NCBI GenBank assembly: GCA_039566865.1
Contig: CM076956.1
Coordinates: 9,001,511 to 9,065,510, forward strand
Length of the DNA: 64,000 bases
Origin: Aurelia coerulea
Taxonomy: Eukaryota; Cnidaria; Scyphozoa; Semaeostomeae; Ulmaridae
Reading direction: 5' to 3'
Shown here piece by piece: positions 1-12,649 of this stretch. Each line of letters starts with the position of its first letter. Position 1 is the stretch's first letter. A program made the position numbers and the translations under genes. Under the pieces are notes generated by a model. That model was not told the origin of the DNA and did not search any database. It saw only the letters and a list, made by a program, of their open reading frames with translations.

Positions 1-516
1 GAGGGTTCACTTCTATATATGCTAAAATTGTTATTTTACACATTTTCCCCCCGGCTTACAGATATTATCTGGAGCAATGTTTGTCTAAATAGCAGATGTT
101 ACTTAGAATGATGTTTTATAGATTATCAGACGACTTTAGGGTTTTGTTATCTGTTGTACTACATGCAGATGGTCTTTAGAACGATACCATTTGGTCTGGT
201 GAATGATATTGGAGTAATCTTAGACAATTTGAAGGATTGTTTTGGCTTAACATCTCCTGGCTTATCAGACGATATTAAGACAACGTTTGTTGGGTTGACA
301 GATGGTTTAAGGGTGTCTTTAAATTGGAAATGGGTCATTCTTACGTAGGAACCCAACGATTGTCCGGTGAATACTGTGCAACAACTGTGCATTATTTGCG
401 AATGAACAGATATCGGGTGTTCCAAAAGTTTTGTGCATGCTTGATAGGCTCGCGAAAATGACAGTATATTTTCGTACTCCACGAGGATTTATTCAAAACC
501 GACATATCTCTAAAGT
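1..516. other. No gene seen
   Basis: AT-rich sequence with only short chance frames. Confidence 0.5.
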
Positions 517-624
517 TTGTCTCAAATTAGATATTATTTAAGATTTGCTATAACGCAAAATTACTCATGCAAAACTCTTCGATTGTTTTTATTCGCGGGC
601 ATTTTCACGTGACATCAAATTTGA
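517..624. mobile_element. Small dispersed MITE, copy 1
   Basis: TTGTCTCAAATTAGAT left, CACGTGACATCAAATTTGAT right; core AAGATTTGCTATAACGCAAA and ATTACTCATGCAAAAC. Confidence 0.7.
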
Positions 625-2485
625 TAGAATTTAATTCTTTTCCATTGAATTGTTGAAAGTTCATAGATTGATTTTGAAAATCACCTCAATACATTTTGAA
701 AATACTTTGCTAAACATGAGGCATAAAGCGTTTTGTCACATGTGATTTAACTTCTGTTTTGAAGAGAGTGAATGATGGACATACATTTTGAGAATACTAA
801 TCTCAAGGTAGCTAGTTTTATTTGATCATCTTGATGCGTGCATGAACAAACGATGGCTAACGAAGTGATGGCGTGTATGTGTGCTTTCTTTGTCCCATTC
901 ATAGGCCAAAGATTTCCTCATGCTTCTCTTAACATGGTTACATCACATTAACGTTTGTGACTGATCACTTTTTGTGAGATTATTACTGATTTGTTTAAAA
1001 GTGCTTCATAGATGGTATTTTCTTGCGTTTGGAACTGGGGACTGGTACCATCTGTGACGTTGTTATATTGTATTGTTGTTGCTGCTATGTATAAATTCGT
1101 TGCTATTGTTGTTGTTATTCATTCATAATAATGGCGGACTAGGCCACGCGATTAGTTTCTCTTGTTGCACAATCTTACACCATCTAATCTATCTATTTGT
1201 CCAAAAGAATAATCGATTAATTAATCAATCTTTCATTCCAGTGATCAATAAACAGAAACATTTTTTTCCTGTGAATTTTGTAATACTCAAGATTTGCACT
1301 AAATCTCTAATTGTCAGTGCTGTTTAGTTATATTCGTGACTAAAGCATGGTGTGTAAGCCTTGTACAAAGCTCGTTATTTCGAGTATCATAGATGGAGCT
1401 TATCATCAAATTATATTGCTCTTATCTCTCATTTTCAGGTCAGCAGTTTGCCAACCTACAGCTATTGCTCAAATTGCATGTAAGTATGATTTGATAAATT
1501 TCGCTTATATCTATGGCGCTTAACATCAGTTAAAAATATTTGATTTTCGTATAAGTACAAGTAGGATAAGAACCATTGCTGACAAAAACTGAAATGAAAC
1601 GTTTCAGCTATTAACAGAGCCGTAGGAAGCATCCTAAACTTCGGGGGGGGGGGGGCACGACACTTCAAGGGCACTTTTTACTGATAAAGGTCTTAAAGGG
1701 GCACTTTTCAAAGCAAAAGGACACTTTTTCGTTACAATTGCAAAATCTTGGGGGCATTTGCCTCCAGAGCTCTTCTTCGCTCCCTACGTCTGTCCATTAA
1801 GATGCAAACTTTTACTCTCAGATAAACATAGGTCCTACGATGGAGCTTCGTGTTTTCTCACGATCACGTCCTTAATACACAGGTGTCAATCAAAATATGC
1901 CTTCGCAGCATAAGAGTATGACGCATGACTAAATCGTTTCCAATACATGTTAACATTTAATCATTATGTTATCAATATTTTATGGAATTAAGCGTGCGTT
2001 TCTAACTCACATAATCAATTCTTGCTGTATCCTATGCGACTGCTTTGTATATGAAGCGATCCGATGGCCTCTTTAATCTGTAACCCCACCCCATTGATTT
2101 GGTTGCTTCAGTTTTGGTTTTTTTAACTGTTGATTAAAATTTCTCACAACAAATTGAACATTTGACGAGAGTGTGCATTGAAAGTATTTCTGTCAAATAA
2201 CCAATAACTTAATGTGGACACTTATCAATGCACTGAAGCCATTGTTAGCCTGATTTTAGACCTTTTCTCCTTCGAAACATTGCTCTGTACATTTACATTA
2301 TTCCGAAGCAACATAACTACGCTTTCATCATCCAGTTGTGGCCACTTCTCAGGGAATTAAAGGCGTTGGCCCACTATTTAATCTTTTTGGATGAACATCA
2401 ATTATGTATTACCATATTTGAAGCTTTAGTCTTACGGTTCCGCTTTAGCATGTTCCGAAGGATTCAGCTGTTTTGCTGATACTGC
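625..2485. other. No gene seen; G-run block
   Basis: A run of 14 G near 1642 is followed by AAGGGCACTTTTTACTG, AGGGGCACTTTTCAAAG and AAGGACACTTTTTCG units (1665-1730), like the inside of the G/C-run MITEs. Nothing else was recognised. Confidence 0.5.
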
Positions 2486-2968
2486 ACCGGGTGAGTCAAA
2501 AAGGCCCGCCCGGCATTTGAAAGGCTACTGCATGGGCGATAGGACACCAAGTGTGTGCCACCTTAACGTTATTTTGGTAGCGAGCCACCTTAATCAATTG
2601 TTTTTAGTGTTTTTGCCTATTTTTACTTGGTAGTGAGCCACCTTATCGCGGTTTTGCCATTTTGAAACTTTTGGTAGTGAGCCACCTTAAGTGCAGATCC
2701 ACCTTAACCGTAAAGCCCTGAGAGGGAAAAAGTTTTTCCCTCTCAGGGCTTTACGGTTAAGGTGGATCTGCACTTAAGGTGGCTCACTACCAAAAATTTC
2801 AAAATTGCAAATCCGCGATAAGGTGGCTCACTACCAAGTAAAAAATAGGCAAAAACACTAAAAACAATTGATTAAGGTGGCTCGCTACCAAAATAACGTT
2901 AAGGTGGCACACACTTGGTGTCCTATCGCTCATGGCTACTGCTCCCTGAATGTATAAGCAATTATAGG
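2486..2968. mobile_element. B-type MITE fragment (CCGGGTGAGT end) split by the palindrome
   Basis: It begins CACCGGGTGAGTCAAAAAG and continues after the 402-bp insert with CTCCCTGAATG, as in the complete copy at 10063-10687. The right half is lost. Confidence 0.7.
2532..2933. mobile_element. 402-bp near-perfect palindromic element, Mutator-like, 9-bp TSD
   Basis: The two arms meet at about 2732 (GGGAAAAAGTTTTTCCC). The termini ATGGGCGATAGGA and TCCTATCGCTCAT are inverted, and GGCTACTGC is duplicated at 2523-2531 and 2934-2942. Each arm holds three copies of TTGGTAG[C/T]GAGCCACCTTA. A 9-bp duplication with subterminal repeats suits a Mutator-like or foldback MITE. It is inserted in a B-type (CCGGGTGAGT) element fragment. 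Confidence 0.85.
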
Positions 2969-3310
2969 ATAGGGCTGAAATCTTTCAAATCTTTAAAAAG
3001 GTCGGTGTAAAATTCTATTGCAGATTTCTTTGAATTGGATGGCTTGAAAGGAACTTATGGTACTTTGCTGTAAATCTGCCGTGGAAATTTTTTGATATCT
3101 TGATTTTTTTTTAAAACGGCAATTTAATTATTTTTGAAAAAATTGATGGAAAATTTTGAAAGCATTTTAATCATCGTAAATCCTAAACCAAAGGAGGAAG
3201 AATCATATAACTTTCAAGAAAACCATAGTTTATAAAGGCCTACAATATGGTGAGCAGCAAAAATCAGTATCTTTTCTGGTTTAGGATTTAGAAATTTGAT
3301 GACGTCATAG
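2969..3310. mobile_element. Half copy of the AGCATAGG Mutator-like MITE
   Basis: The left end AGGGCTGAAATCTTTCAAAT and AAAGG[C/T]SGGTGTAAAATT match the element at 54900. It stops after GATGACGTCATAG, without a right terminus. Confidence 0.7.
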
Positions 3311-3316
3311 CCTGTG

Positions 3317-3482
3317 GAATGCACAACGAGAGCCACCTGGGTTTCATGCTTGTATTGTTTTTGTTTATGACTTGACCAACCAGGCATAGAATTCCCTTTG
3401 TCTGCGATCGCTAATCGCTTTGTACTTGGGTGTCAACAAAAAGTAGCGGATCCTATTGTAACATTATCTGTCCTTGTTGTGT
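3317..3482. mobile_element. Half copy of the 600-bp foldback family
   Basis: GAATGCACAACGAG, CACCTGGGTTTC, CCCTTTGTCTGCGAT and GGTGTCAACAAAA match the right arm of the foldback at 27499-28103. Confidence 0.65.
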
Positions 3483-4929
3483 TGTTACTTATGCATCTCA
3501 GCTGAAAGCCTTTCAGGATTCTTTATGCTGCACTGGAACACTCCAAACATGTTGCTAGCAAGAGCAAATTTTGTAAAACGAAAGATTCAAATTTTCAAAA
3601 AGACAAAGTGATTTGGCAGCCTCAAAAATAGATTTCACACCTTCGACGCAACCGAGCATAATGTTTTGCTTTCTCCGTTTATCTTTATTTCATTAAGTGC
3701 GCTTAGAAGAGGTGTGAAATGTATTCTTTAGCAAGGGAAATCGCTTTGTCTCTTCGGAAGCCTGAATCTTTTGTGTCACAAAATTTGCCCTCATTCCTGT
3801 TGCTTCATTCACATATCTGCCTCACTTTCTGGCTGCCTTCTATTCTTGTGGCTTAGAAAAGCGCGTCATGTATTGTTATGCATCTCAGCATGAAGTTGAC
3901 ATGTCTATGATAATCAACCAGATCTTTTGTTTTTGCATACTTGAACACGTTTGCAAAGAAATAGCCGATCCAATATAGTACACAAATGATATCATGCCGT
4001 GTTTTGAAACATTGATGTGGATCGAACGCGCGCTCATGCTTGGAGATATCGTTTATGTTTGTAAGTTTACACGAATCGCAAGCAAATTTGAGATAAGAGC
4101 GACCTGTAGGCGACGCACTGACAGCAACTTAATTTGAAGAAGGAATATTCTTCACATTAATTACTACTTTTGCCATTAACTTCCTTAGCAGCATTTTACT
4201 TCCTTATCACTTTCTTTGCTCAAAGTCTGTGAACATCAGGAAACTTAATTATTTTCTCCAATACAGTAATGCAGTAATGTGATGACTCTTTAGCTCTACT
4301 ATTGTTGCTTGCAACTGCAACTGCAAGATGCATTCTTGTGATTTAGAGCAATTACTTCTCTTTACTACGTATCCAGTGAAGTATCAACACACATACGCGA
4401 GCCCGTACAACATGCTTTGGTCATAAACATTTCACACGCTAATCTCACTCCAAATAGGCCTCTTGATATTTTAAATGTTGCAAAGTTCAATCGTTTGCAA
4501 ATACGCTTGTTTTGCAATGCTAAACTATACTTATCAGTCAGTCATCTTACTACATACATGCAAGCAATACTACATAATAAATAACGTCACAGACTTGATG
4601 AATTCTGATTATTGATTTAAAAACATCATATACTAGCTTACCTCGTTGCCTTCGTTACTTGAAATTCGTTGTGCAAATTTTCTATCTTTTGAATTAAGCT
4701 TCACCAGCTCTCAACAAGCCGAAGCTTCATCAGGTGTTTTCGCAAGACGAACAACCTGTACTAAGCGTGGCCACGTGACTATATCACGTGACTTATAAGC
4801 CCCATCTGCTAATATCTTGATAGTTAGAGCTTTGAATTAATGATGAGTACCGGACAGGTCTACTGAATGATTGTATTGTTTTTGACTCAATCCCCCATAC
4901 ATCTGCTATTCTTTGCTGTGAATGCTTTT
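3483..4929. other. No gene seen
   Basis: Unique-looking AT-rich DNA. CTGATGAAGCTTCGGCTTG on the minus strand at 4715-4733 resembles part of a retroelement end motif. Confidence 0.4.
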
Positions 4930-5565
4930 AAACAAATTGGGAACTGTGAAGTTATTATATACTGGGATGGGAACCCAAATTATGTACAACATGATGGCAG
5001 ACACTCCTTCGTTGGGGTTTGGCACCTGTAGACAGAGGACACTGGGAAACTACGGACATTCCTTGACTGTAGATAAATCATGCATAAAGTTGTACAGTAC
5101 TGGGTTTGGAACCCCAGTTGTGTACAAAATGATAGCCAGCATAGCTTGGGATTTGGACTGTAGACATGCCTTTAATGTAGGTAGATCGTGCTTGTTCAAG
5201 TACAGTAGTAATTCCCTCCATACAATTTATCTTGTTTCTCTGTATTTGTATATTATATTAATGTTTCTGTATAAATGTAATATTCCTAATTTTTTTTTTA
5301 ATTTAGTTATTCGTTAATATAGTAGATCATAAATTGTATGTAGTGGAATTTAAAACATATGAAACTGAAACTGAAACTGAAGTAGATACTATTGTTTGAT
5401 TGTGGAAAAATTAGAAGCGATGACTTTATTACGTACTTGGATGGGAACCCAAATAATGTACAGCATGATCATGGACACACCTTTTGATGTGACACCTGTA
5501 AATAGCGGACACTGGAATACTGCAGACATCTCTTGCAACTAATAGATGAAGCTAGATCAAGTACA
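4930..5565 (+). repeat. Interrupted tandem repeat, three units of about 125 bp
   Basis: The landmark TGGGA[T/A]GGGAACCCAAAT-like block, followed by TGTACA[A/G]CATGAT and 'CACCTGTAGA', recurs at about 4960, 5100 and 5440. The third unit is separated from the second by the retrotransposon tail at 5225-5385. Confidence 0.6.
5225..5385 (+). mobile_element. Probable retrotransposon 3' end with (CTGAAA)n tail, splitting a tandem repeat
   Basis: AT-rich sequence ends in three to four CTGAAA units (5359-5381) and interrupts a tandem array (4930-5215 and 5386-5565). The position and hexamer tail suggest a truncated LINE or SINE 3' end. A similar tail, ACTGAAACTGAAACTGAA, occurs at 56565. No exact target duplication was found. 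Confidence 0.45.
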
Positions 5566-6259
5566 GTAAATATTTTAAAAAAGTCCTATTTCTCATACGT
5601 CACTCAGATGTTTTACAGACCCTGTCAAGCTTTGCAGGAATTTGTTTCATGAAGATTTAAACGTATTTCTTCAATATTCCTGATCTATGCTGCATACAAC
5701 CTCGTTTCCAGAGTATTCTTACGTCATACGCTGGTCACGAGGTCGAATGGACAGCCTGGTACACTTCGATCAAATCTGCCCAAAAGATGAGCAGATTAGC
5801 AGCCATTATGGATTTGCAGTTTGCTCAACGCTAATTATGCGACCTCGATTCCAACAACAAAGCAACAATGCAATGGTTGTTGCTTAGTGACAAAATTACA
5901 TTGTTGTTATTCGAGTAATTAGGAAGTTTTCGAGAAATAAGTTATGTTTGCTATTGTTTTCGAATAGCCAATCAAATTTCAGAACGGCCTCAGGTATCCC
6001 AGAGTAGAGGTAGAGCAACGAACTCAATCTGGGGACGAGATTTGGCTGAATATGCTTGAAATAGTCAGATTAATAGCGCGATTGGTTATTGCCAGGAAAT
6101 TTTGGTAATGTGTAGCTTAATTCTGCCGCGAGATTTTGTAATATCATTATTTCTTTCAAAATTACACCACTTTTTATCTTTCTGGTAGGCTTCAGGTTGT
6201 GACGTCATCAAATTACTAAATTATCTTACTACTGACAATATATTGTATATAATTAACCC

Positions 6260-6376
6260 TTGTCTCACTTTAGATATCAGGTCAAGTAAAATGTCTGCAA
6301 ATAAAAAACTTCAAGTGTTTTGCATGAGTAATTTTGCGTTATCGCAAATCTCATCGGCATTTAATTTGAGACAAAC
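6260..6376. mobile_element. Small dispersed MITE, copy 2 (reverse)
   Basis: The reverse complement carries the same core (GTTTTGCATGAGTAATTTTG, GTTATCGCAAATCTC) and ends in TTTGAGACAAA. Confidence 0.7.
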
Positions 6377-6741
6377 TTTAGCTCAGATACAGCTGCAATC
6401 GCAAATGAATTATTTACAAGAAAGAATTCTTAAATGAATTTATCATTCCATACAAATCATTACTGTAATGCATTTTCATTACATTTTGAAAGATTCGCAT
6501 CATTTATGGATATTATTTAAATTTTACATGATTATAAATACCATGATCCTATTATCTCGCCCAGTATTTCGCATTTTTAAGGAAAATTTGGCCAGTAAAT
6601 TACGAAATCTATTTTGCAGATGGTTACTGACGGGAAAGCCTAAATAAAAGCTTGATATCATTTGTTTAATCTTTCCAGATGAATTAAGCAGATTCCAGAA
6701 CATTTTTCCATGGGATATATTTTCGTGAAGGGCATTTTCTA

Positions 6742-7288
6742 CCGGGTGTCCCAAAAAAAGTACTCCTGTTTAAAAAATCACCAAAAATTGATTATCAAAC
6801 CTTTGATAAAATTTTCTTTTTGAATTGCTTTGTCAAAGACCAAAAAATATTCACAGATGATAAAATGTTTGCTTTTGATACACAGCAAAGTAGGAAATTT
6901 ACACGCTGAAAACCCTTATTTTGAGCTATAGTTTTTGAGCAAAATATTCAATCTTGCCTAAGAGTAAAAATTTTCAGATTTTTTATCATCATTGAAGTCT
7001 CCAACGATAGTACGCATTTATTTTTGTCATTTATGACGAAACTAGAAGTTTTATACGCGCAAAGAAATTGATTTGGCAATCATCAGTGCTTTTTTGCAGT
7101 ATGATTCAAAACCAGGTGGCCCTAGAAAGGACTAAATTTGCTCGTTTTTAAACCATATACAATCAGCTATGTCTTGGAAAATATTTTGGTTCTTGATCTA
7201 CTTGACAAAAGAAGAAAATTGAAGATCGGACGTGTAATCAAATTTTGGTGATTTTTCAAACGGTATTACTTTTTTATGGGACACCCGG
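6742..7288. mobile_element. A1-type MITE (CCGGGTGTCCC termini), TA target
   Basis: The termini CCGGGTGTCCCAAAAAAAG and GGGACACCCGG are inverted and flanked by TA at 6740-6741 and 7289-7290. It is 547 bp, non-coding, and the same length and family as 34846-35392. The TA target suggests Tc1/mariner mobilisation. Confidence 0.9.
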
Positions 7289-7402
7289 TATTGAGATCAT
7301 CTTAACCCGCAGAGTGATCTGAAATCAAATGAAATTAAAATGTTGATTAAAACGTCAAAATGTTGGAATGGTGGATCCAGGAAATGGCGGATCCAGGAAC
7401 TA

Positions 7403-7828
7403 CACGTTTTTTTTCTTATGAGAAACTTGGATCAACACTTAGTACTAAAAGTTTCTTAATTTCGCATGAAAATTTCGGTGTTTTAGTTGTAAAAGTTTCT
7501 TAATCAGTTTCTTATTTTTTGGGCCTAAAATTGCGGTATTGTTCGAAGTTGAGCCTTCTTCTCGAGAAAGGGCTTCCATTTTGCATTGCCATTGTCATCA
7601 AGAAGAAGCCATGCACATCTAGGAAAAAATTTACCAATTTTGCAGTTAAAAGTCAAGAAAAGACGAATGTACCTTTGTTAGAGAGACATAGAATAAGAGA
7701 GACATAAAGAAATAAAGTTTTAGAGTTTCTTAACTGTTCTTGAGCGTAGTACTAGAGTTTTTTAATTTTTTGGTCATCGTAGTACTAGTTTCTTAAAAAA
7801 AACAAGTTTCTTATATAAAAAAAACGTG
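7403..7828. mobile_element. E-type MITE (CACGTTTTTTTTCTTA termini), TA target
   Basis: It is flanked by TA at 7401-7402 and 7829-7830. The ends CACGTTTTTTTTCTTAT and TTATATAAAAAAAACGTG are inverted. The interior is full of GTTTCTTAA and AGTACTA words. Confidence 0.75.
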
Positions 7829-8083
7829 TACCGTAAAGGGAATGGTAAGACGGACTGAAGAGATAGACTTGGGGCAAGTCTAAATGTTGAGTCACTGCCC
7901 GAGTCACTGAACCTGAAGTGGTTGCTACTCCCACTGCTGATGGAGGTACATAAAAAACACGAAAAAGGCATCTTCTTATACCGTACATACAATTTTATGC
8001 TCTCGTAACGATCCATTTGTGAAACAATGTAAAGATTTCATATGTGCATATCCTTATACAATCAAATAGAATGCGTACAGTGC

Positions 8084-8608
8084 TTCATAGGTTCCTAATC
8101 TTTATCAAGGCGTAAAAAGGTGGGTGTAAAATTCAATGACCTATTTCTTCTGATTTAATGGCTTGAAAGAAACTTTAGATACTTATCTATAATTCTACCG
8201 TTGGACTTTTCAGAAATTTTGAATATCTTTGGAAATTACATCGTATCTTACATTTCAACTCATTTGAGGATGTGACGTCATCAAATTTCTAAATCATGAA
8301 CCAGATGAGTGACAGACTTTTGCTTGATACCATATTGTAGGCATTCATAAACAAGGGTTTTCTTCGAAATTATTTCATGTTGCTTCAAACAGTTTAGAAT
8401 TTACGATGGTTTCAAGTTTTTTTGAAATTTTTTCTCGAATTCTTGAAAAAGACGAAAAACACTCTAATTCTGAAACTATTGAAGATTTCAGAAAATTCCA
8501 ACGGTAGAATTATAGAGAATTAGCTAAAGTTTCTTTGAAGTCATTCAGTTCAAAGAAATATGTCACTCAATTTTACACCAGCCTTTTTAAAGATTTGGAG
8601 CCTATGCT
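8084..8608. mobile_element. Mutator-like MITE (AGCATAGG termini), 9-bp TSD
   Basis: 525 bp, flanked by GTACAGTGC at 8075-8083 and 8609-8617. The right terminus is GGAGCCTATGCT; the left is slightly mutated. It holds a central GTGACGTCATCAAAT. Same family as 30299-30816 and 54900-55408. Confidence 0.85.
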
Positions 8609-8783
8609 GTACAGTGCCCTTTATTATGTATTTCCAAAAACTATAATTCCTACCTAAATCAAAGTTTTAAAAACATCTACTAACTATGATTAATGGCTAA
8701 AATTATTTCTAGCTGTGCCTAATTTCTATAAATCATCTACATTTACTAAAATTTTCATTTTCAATAAATGAATCATTGATATA

Positions 8784-9823
8784 CCGTGTGAGTCAAAAAA
8801 TAGTTAACATGTTTGGCTTGCTGCGCAATAAAAAGTATGCAACTGATACTCAAAACTGAAGTGTTAATCAGTCGAAAGCTAACATACCGGGTGTCTCAAA
8901 AAAATGTATACAGGTTTGGTTGACTCCAACAGGTGTAAATTTTGCTTTAATGAATGGCTAAGCACTTTCAAAATGTTCCTCGATAGTTAACTTGAACATA
9001 GATATCTCGTTTGTTGGTATCGGTGCTCTGAGAGTGGAAATATCAATCTTGAAAGCTCAAATTTGCGTGCCCTTGCAAACCAGAACTTTGGCCTTTTGGC
9101 CTAAGCAAGTTCCTGAAGCACATCTAACACAAGATCTAATATTGCTCAAATTTTATTAAGGCAATCGTTGATTTATATGCTGTGCTTTAAGAAATTGCTT
9201 AGGCCAAAAGGGTAAAGCTCTGGTTTGCAGGGCGAGGCAAATTTCAGCTTTCAAGCTTAACATGTCTCCTCTCAAAGTACCAATATCAACAAATGAGGTA
9301 TCTATGTTTAAGTTAACTATCGAGGAACATTTTGAGAGTGATTAGACATCGATTGAAGCTAAATTCACAGCGATGGAGTCAACTAAATCCGTATACATTT
9401 TTTTGGGACACCCGGTAGATGTGAAATTTTTTTTTCGTTTCGTAAAATTACTCAACTTTAGACCCAGAAATAAAGAAAGTGCTGGTAAGGGGTTTGTATG
9501 GGATCTAGAATTCCACATTTGAGTTTGGTCCATGATTTACTTGCTATTGAAATATATACAATTGTCAGTTTCAGAAATATAATTTCATTTTTGATGTCAA
9601 GTAAATCATGGACTAGAATCGAACGGGGAATTCTCGTTCCCCTGCATGCCCCTTGCCTGCGTTTTCCTAATTTCTGGGTCTAAAAGGTGAGTGATACTAC
9701 CAAACAAAATTTTCACATCTAAGTTAGCCTTTGACTGATAGATTAGCATTTTACTTTTGATTATCGGCCACTTACTTTTTATTTCACTGCCCGCTAAATG
9801 TGCTAACTTTTTTACTCACACGG
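8784..9823. mobile_element. Outer MITE (CCGTGTGAGTCAAAA) containing a nested A2 element
   Basis: The left end CCGTGTGAGTCAAAAAATAG and right end CTTTTTTACTCACACGG are inverted. TA is kept on the left (8782-8783) and mutated on the right. Inner sequence at 9455-9690 folds on itself (TTTAGACCCAGAAA with TTTCTGGGTCTAAA). The A2 element 8887-9415 is inserted in it. Confidence 0.75.
8887..9415. mobile_element. A2-type MITE (CCGGGTGTC..GTATAC), TA target
   Basis: 529 bp with CCGGGTGTCTCAAAAAAATG and TTTTTTTGGGACACCCGG ends and TA at 8885-8886 and 9416-9417. TATACAGGTTTGGTTGACTC near the left mirrors GAGTCAACTAAATCCGTATA near the right. Confidence 0.9.
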
Positions 9824-10062
9824 TTTATAAACTAATATTCTCATTTTGAATAAATGAATCATTGATACATTTATGTATCAGTGTGATAATCTCTAAGTAA
9901 AAACACAAATCTACACGTGCTAAGTTTTATGTCTAACATAATTACATACTGATACGATTTATATTGACTCTTATGAATAAGATTTTTGCATGAGCATTTT
10001 GATCAAATATCTTTCAATAATTTGCTGTGCCTAGCTTTTCCACACGGGCAATTTCAACTCTA

Positions 10063-10687
10063 CCGGGTGAGTAAAAAAAAGGCCCGGCGTTTGAAAAATG
10101 CTGCTCCCTCAATATCAAAGCAATAATATTGAAAACTGTCTTGTTTTATCCCCGATAGGTTCAATTAGGGTTCAGTAATTTACCCGGCGTTAATCGGCCA
10201 TTCCTTCCCGTCGATATGAGGGATTTTCTGCGAAAGCCCCTTTCGAAAACCTGCAAAAACGAAGGAAAATGACAAACAAAATTTCTCTTTGTTTTCCTTC
10301 CCAGCAATAATGACACTCAAATGCATTCCTGTATTTTGTCCTCTTGGGAGAATAGAATCCCCCTGAGTAAGTTATTCATACAAGTGGGAAGACTTTTTCA
10401 TTCTCCCAAGAGGGTAGCACAAGCTGAAGCGTTCTCAAGTCATTGCTGTAAGGTAAACACATTGGGAAACTTGCTCATGATTTAGCACGTTTTTCAAGGT
10501 TTCTCGAAGGGAAATGATTCAGAAAATCCCTTGTAAAATCTTAACAGAGCAACCCATTTCAGCCAGGAAAAATTCTAAAAGTTATTGAACATGTTAGCTA
10601 TTCAATTAGATATTGCTATATATCATTGGTTATGTATTCAGGGAGCAGTAGCCTTTCAAACGCCGGGCCTCTTTCTAACTCACCCGG
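10063..10687. mobile_element. B-type MITE (CCGGGTGAGT termini), TA target
   Basis: 625 bp with CCGGGTGAGTAAAAAAAAGG and TCTAACTCACCCGG ends and TA on both sides (10061-10062, 10688-10689). Subterminal GCCCGGCGTTTGAAA mirrors TTTCAAACGCCGGGC. Confidence 0.88.
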
Positions 10688-10689
10688 TA

Positions 10690-12302
10690 TAGTATGGTCA
10701 AAAAGCAGCTTTCTAGCAGAAATGTTTCTTCTCACTGGATATCATCAATAGACAAATTCAGCTAATGTTGATAGTACCCACTTCAAGTCAACTGACCATG
10801 CACTCAGGAGATTATCTCTTTACTTGCTAATGCAGTTTCCTGCATCACGCCTTTCATGATACGAAGTTCTTAACTTGTATGAAAGGAAAGTTTTCTCAAG
10901 AGGACAAGCACGTAATCTGAAGTGGGTTTAAAACACATTAGCCGAATTTATCTGAAAGTAGTTTTTGCAAAATCAGCGTAGCTAATAATAAGACCAAACA
11001 TTACCCAAAACTCTTTTTTGTTCTACTTTTTGTGTCAAACTACTCTTTGTTCTAAACTACTGCCCCTCCACCCCAAGAACAGGCCAGAAATTTGACCGAA
11101 GAATTTCGGACGATCTTGGGTGTATTGAACCGAGAAAACAGTCTACTATTAATTCTAATCTTGTATGTAATTTGAGAGAGGATTTTGTCTTTGTCTTAGA
11201 TATCGCAGAGATCAGTTTCATGCAAAACATCCAAAGGAAGCAAGCAAATTATCACATGAACTCGAAGAAATAGATGGTTAACAGCTTGGGAACAACAAGT
11301 GAAACAACTGCGAGGAATGGCTCCTGATATCCTCATGATCCGACCACCCTTGCTGCCATATTTGAAAATGATTTGGTAAGTCAAGTGAAATTTTGTTCCT
11401 TCAGTCAAACGTTACTTGTTTATTTAATCTTTCTGACTGAAGGGACTCCATCTGCAAATCTTTGCCGAAACGGTGATTTTTAGTTTCTTGAAAGGCATTA
11501 TAACGAAGACTTTTCATCATTTTTTTTTCAAATGAAAGCGTTATTTTGAAGATAAATCTTTGCACTTCACAGAGGAACACACCAAACAATCATATCTCTT
11601 ACGATTGCTCAGATACACGTGGATTTGTGACGGTTACTTTTTGGTGGCTTGGGTGAAGCCACCAAGCAAACTGCAGAAAACAATGGACGCGTGCCTAAAA
11701 CAATGGTGTTTGCAGATTTGTTCGCCATTTGGAGACGGAGCCCCTTTAATTAAATCAGTTCTGTAGAGTTTATTACCACTAAGTGGACTCGTACGATTTT
11801 AAACGAGTCTTTTGATGATGCATAATTTGAAAATGCAAACTTTGAAGGTACGCTAATGTTTTTAAAGAAACCACTTTTATGATACTTTAGTAGCTTCCCA
11901 GTAGGAAAAACATTAAGAAGCTCTGCCGAGAGAGACCAAAAGTTAATTCGAAGCTACGAAACTTTCTCAATGTTTGGTTATGAGTTGCAGAGTGCTGTTT
12001 GACAAGAAATGTATTACCAACCAAATTGATTTTAAACGTAGGATTTTTGTTTATGATTTGGCTCGTTCATGTAATTCTCTGTACCAAAGGCTATATTAAC
12101 GCTTCTCGTTCAATGAATTGTGATGAATTGTGAAATTTAACTATAGAAAATTAAATGGCCCCTAAACTAAGAAACCCTACTATATGGCTCAGAGCCAATT
12201 TTCTTATGAACAAAATGAGTATATTTCAAAAGCACAGCATGGCATAATATCACGTATCATCCTTTGTCTATTATTCGGAATTTTATATTGTAAAGAGTTT
12301 TA
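10690..12302. other. No gene seen
   Basis: Short open frames only, none with recognisable similarity or splice context. Confidence 0.45.
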
Positions 12303-12477
12303 TGAAGGTGAAGGTGAAGGTGAAGTTGCAGTTTTTAGCGTCAAGCGCTGGGATCGCAGAAGTAGAATAGGCCTTGTTATGACGCAAGTGGTGGGTCGCT
12401 ACTTGTTTTCGAACCCTGTCCGCCTGAATTTTCTGGCTGCAATGTCGGAGGATTACACCACTGCGCCACAACACCTT
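12303..12477 (-). mobile_element. tRNA-derived SINE, copy 1
   Basis: Read on the minus strand, the head has a Pol III box A, TGGCGCAGTGG (12458-12468), and box B, GGTTCGAAAAC (12405-12415), spaced as in a long-variable-arm tRNA. An unrelated body follows, then a (CACCTT)n tail at 12304-12326. It shares head, body and tail with the copy at 57866-58068. Confidence 0.8.
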
Positions 12478-12649
12478 TGTCATATTATGGTTTGATATTC
12501 AAGGGAATCCTTAGGATCTGAATAAGAATTCAGAAGGCTTGGGAAAACTACGCCTTGGGTTACGCCTACTCATCGTATTCCAGCCACTGGAAACTTGTTT
12601 GCTCGATGTATCAGCTGTGATGCTGGTGTTATTTCATAATGTCATATTT

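Noticed and set aside
12184..12495. 103-codon frame with GEGEGE run
   Set aside because: The frame crosses the SINE; the Gly-Glu run is just the hexanucleotide tail translated.
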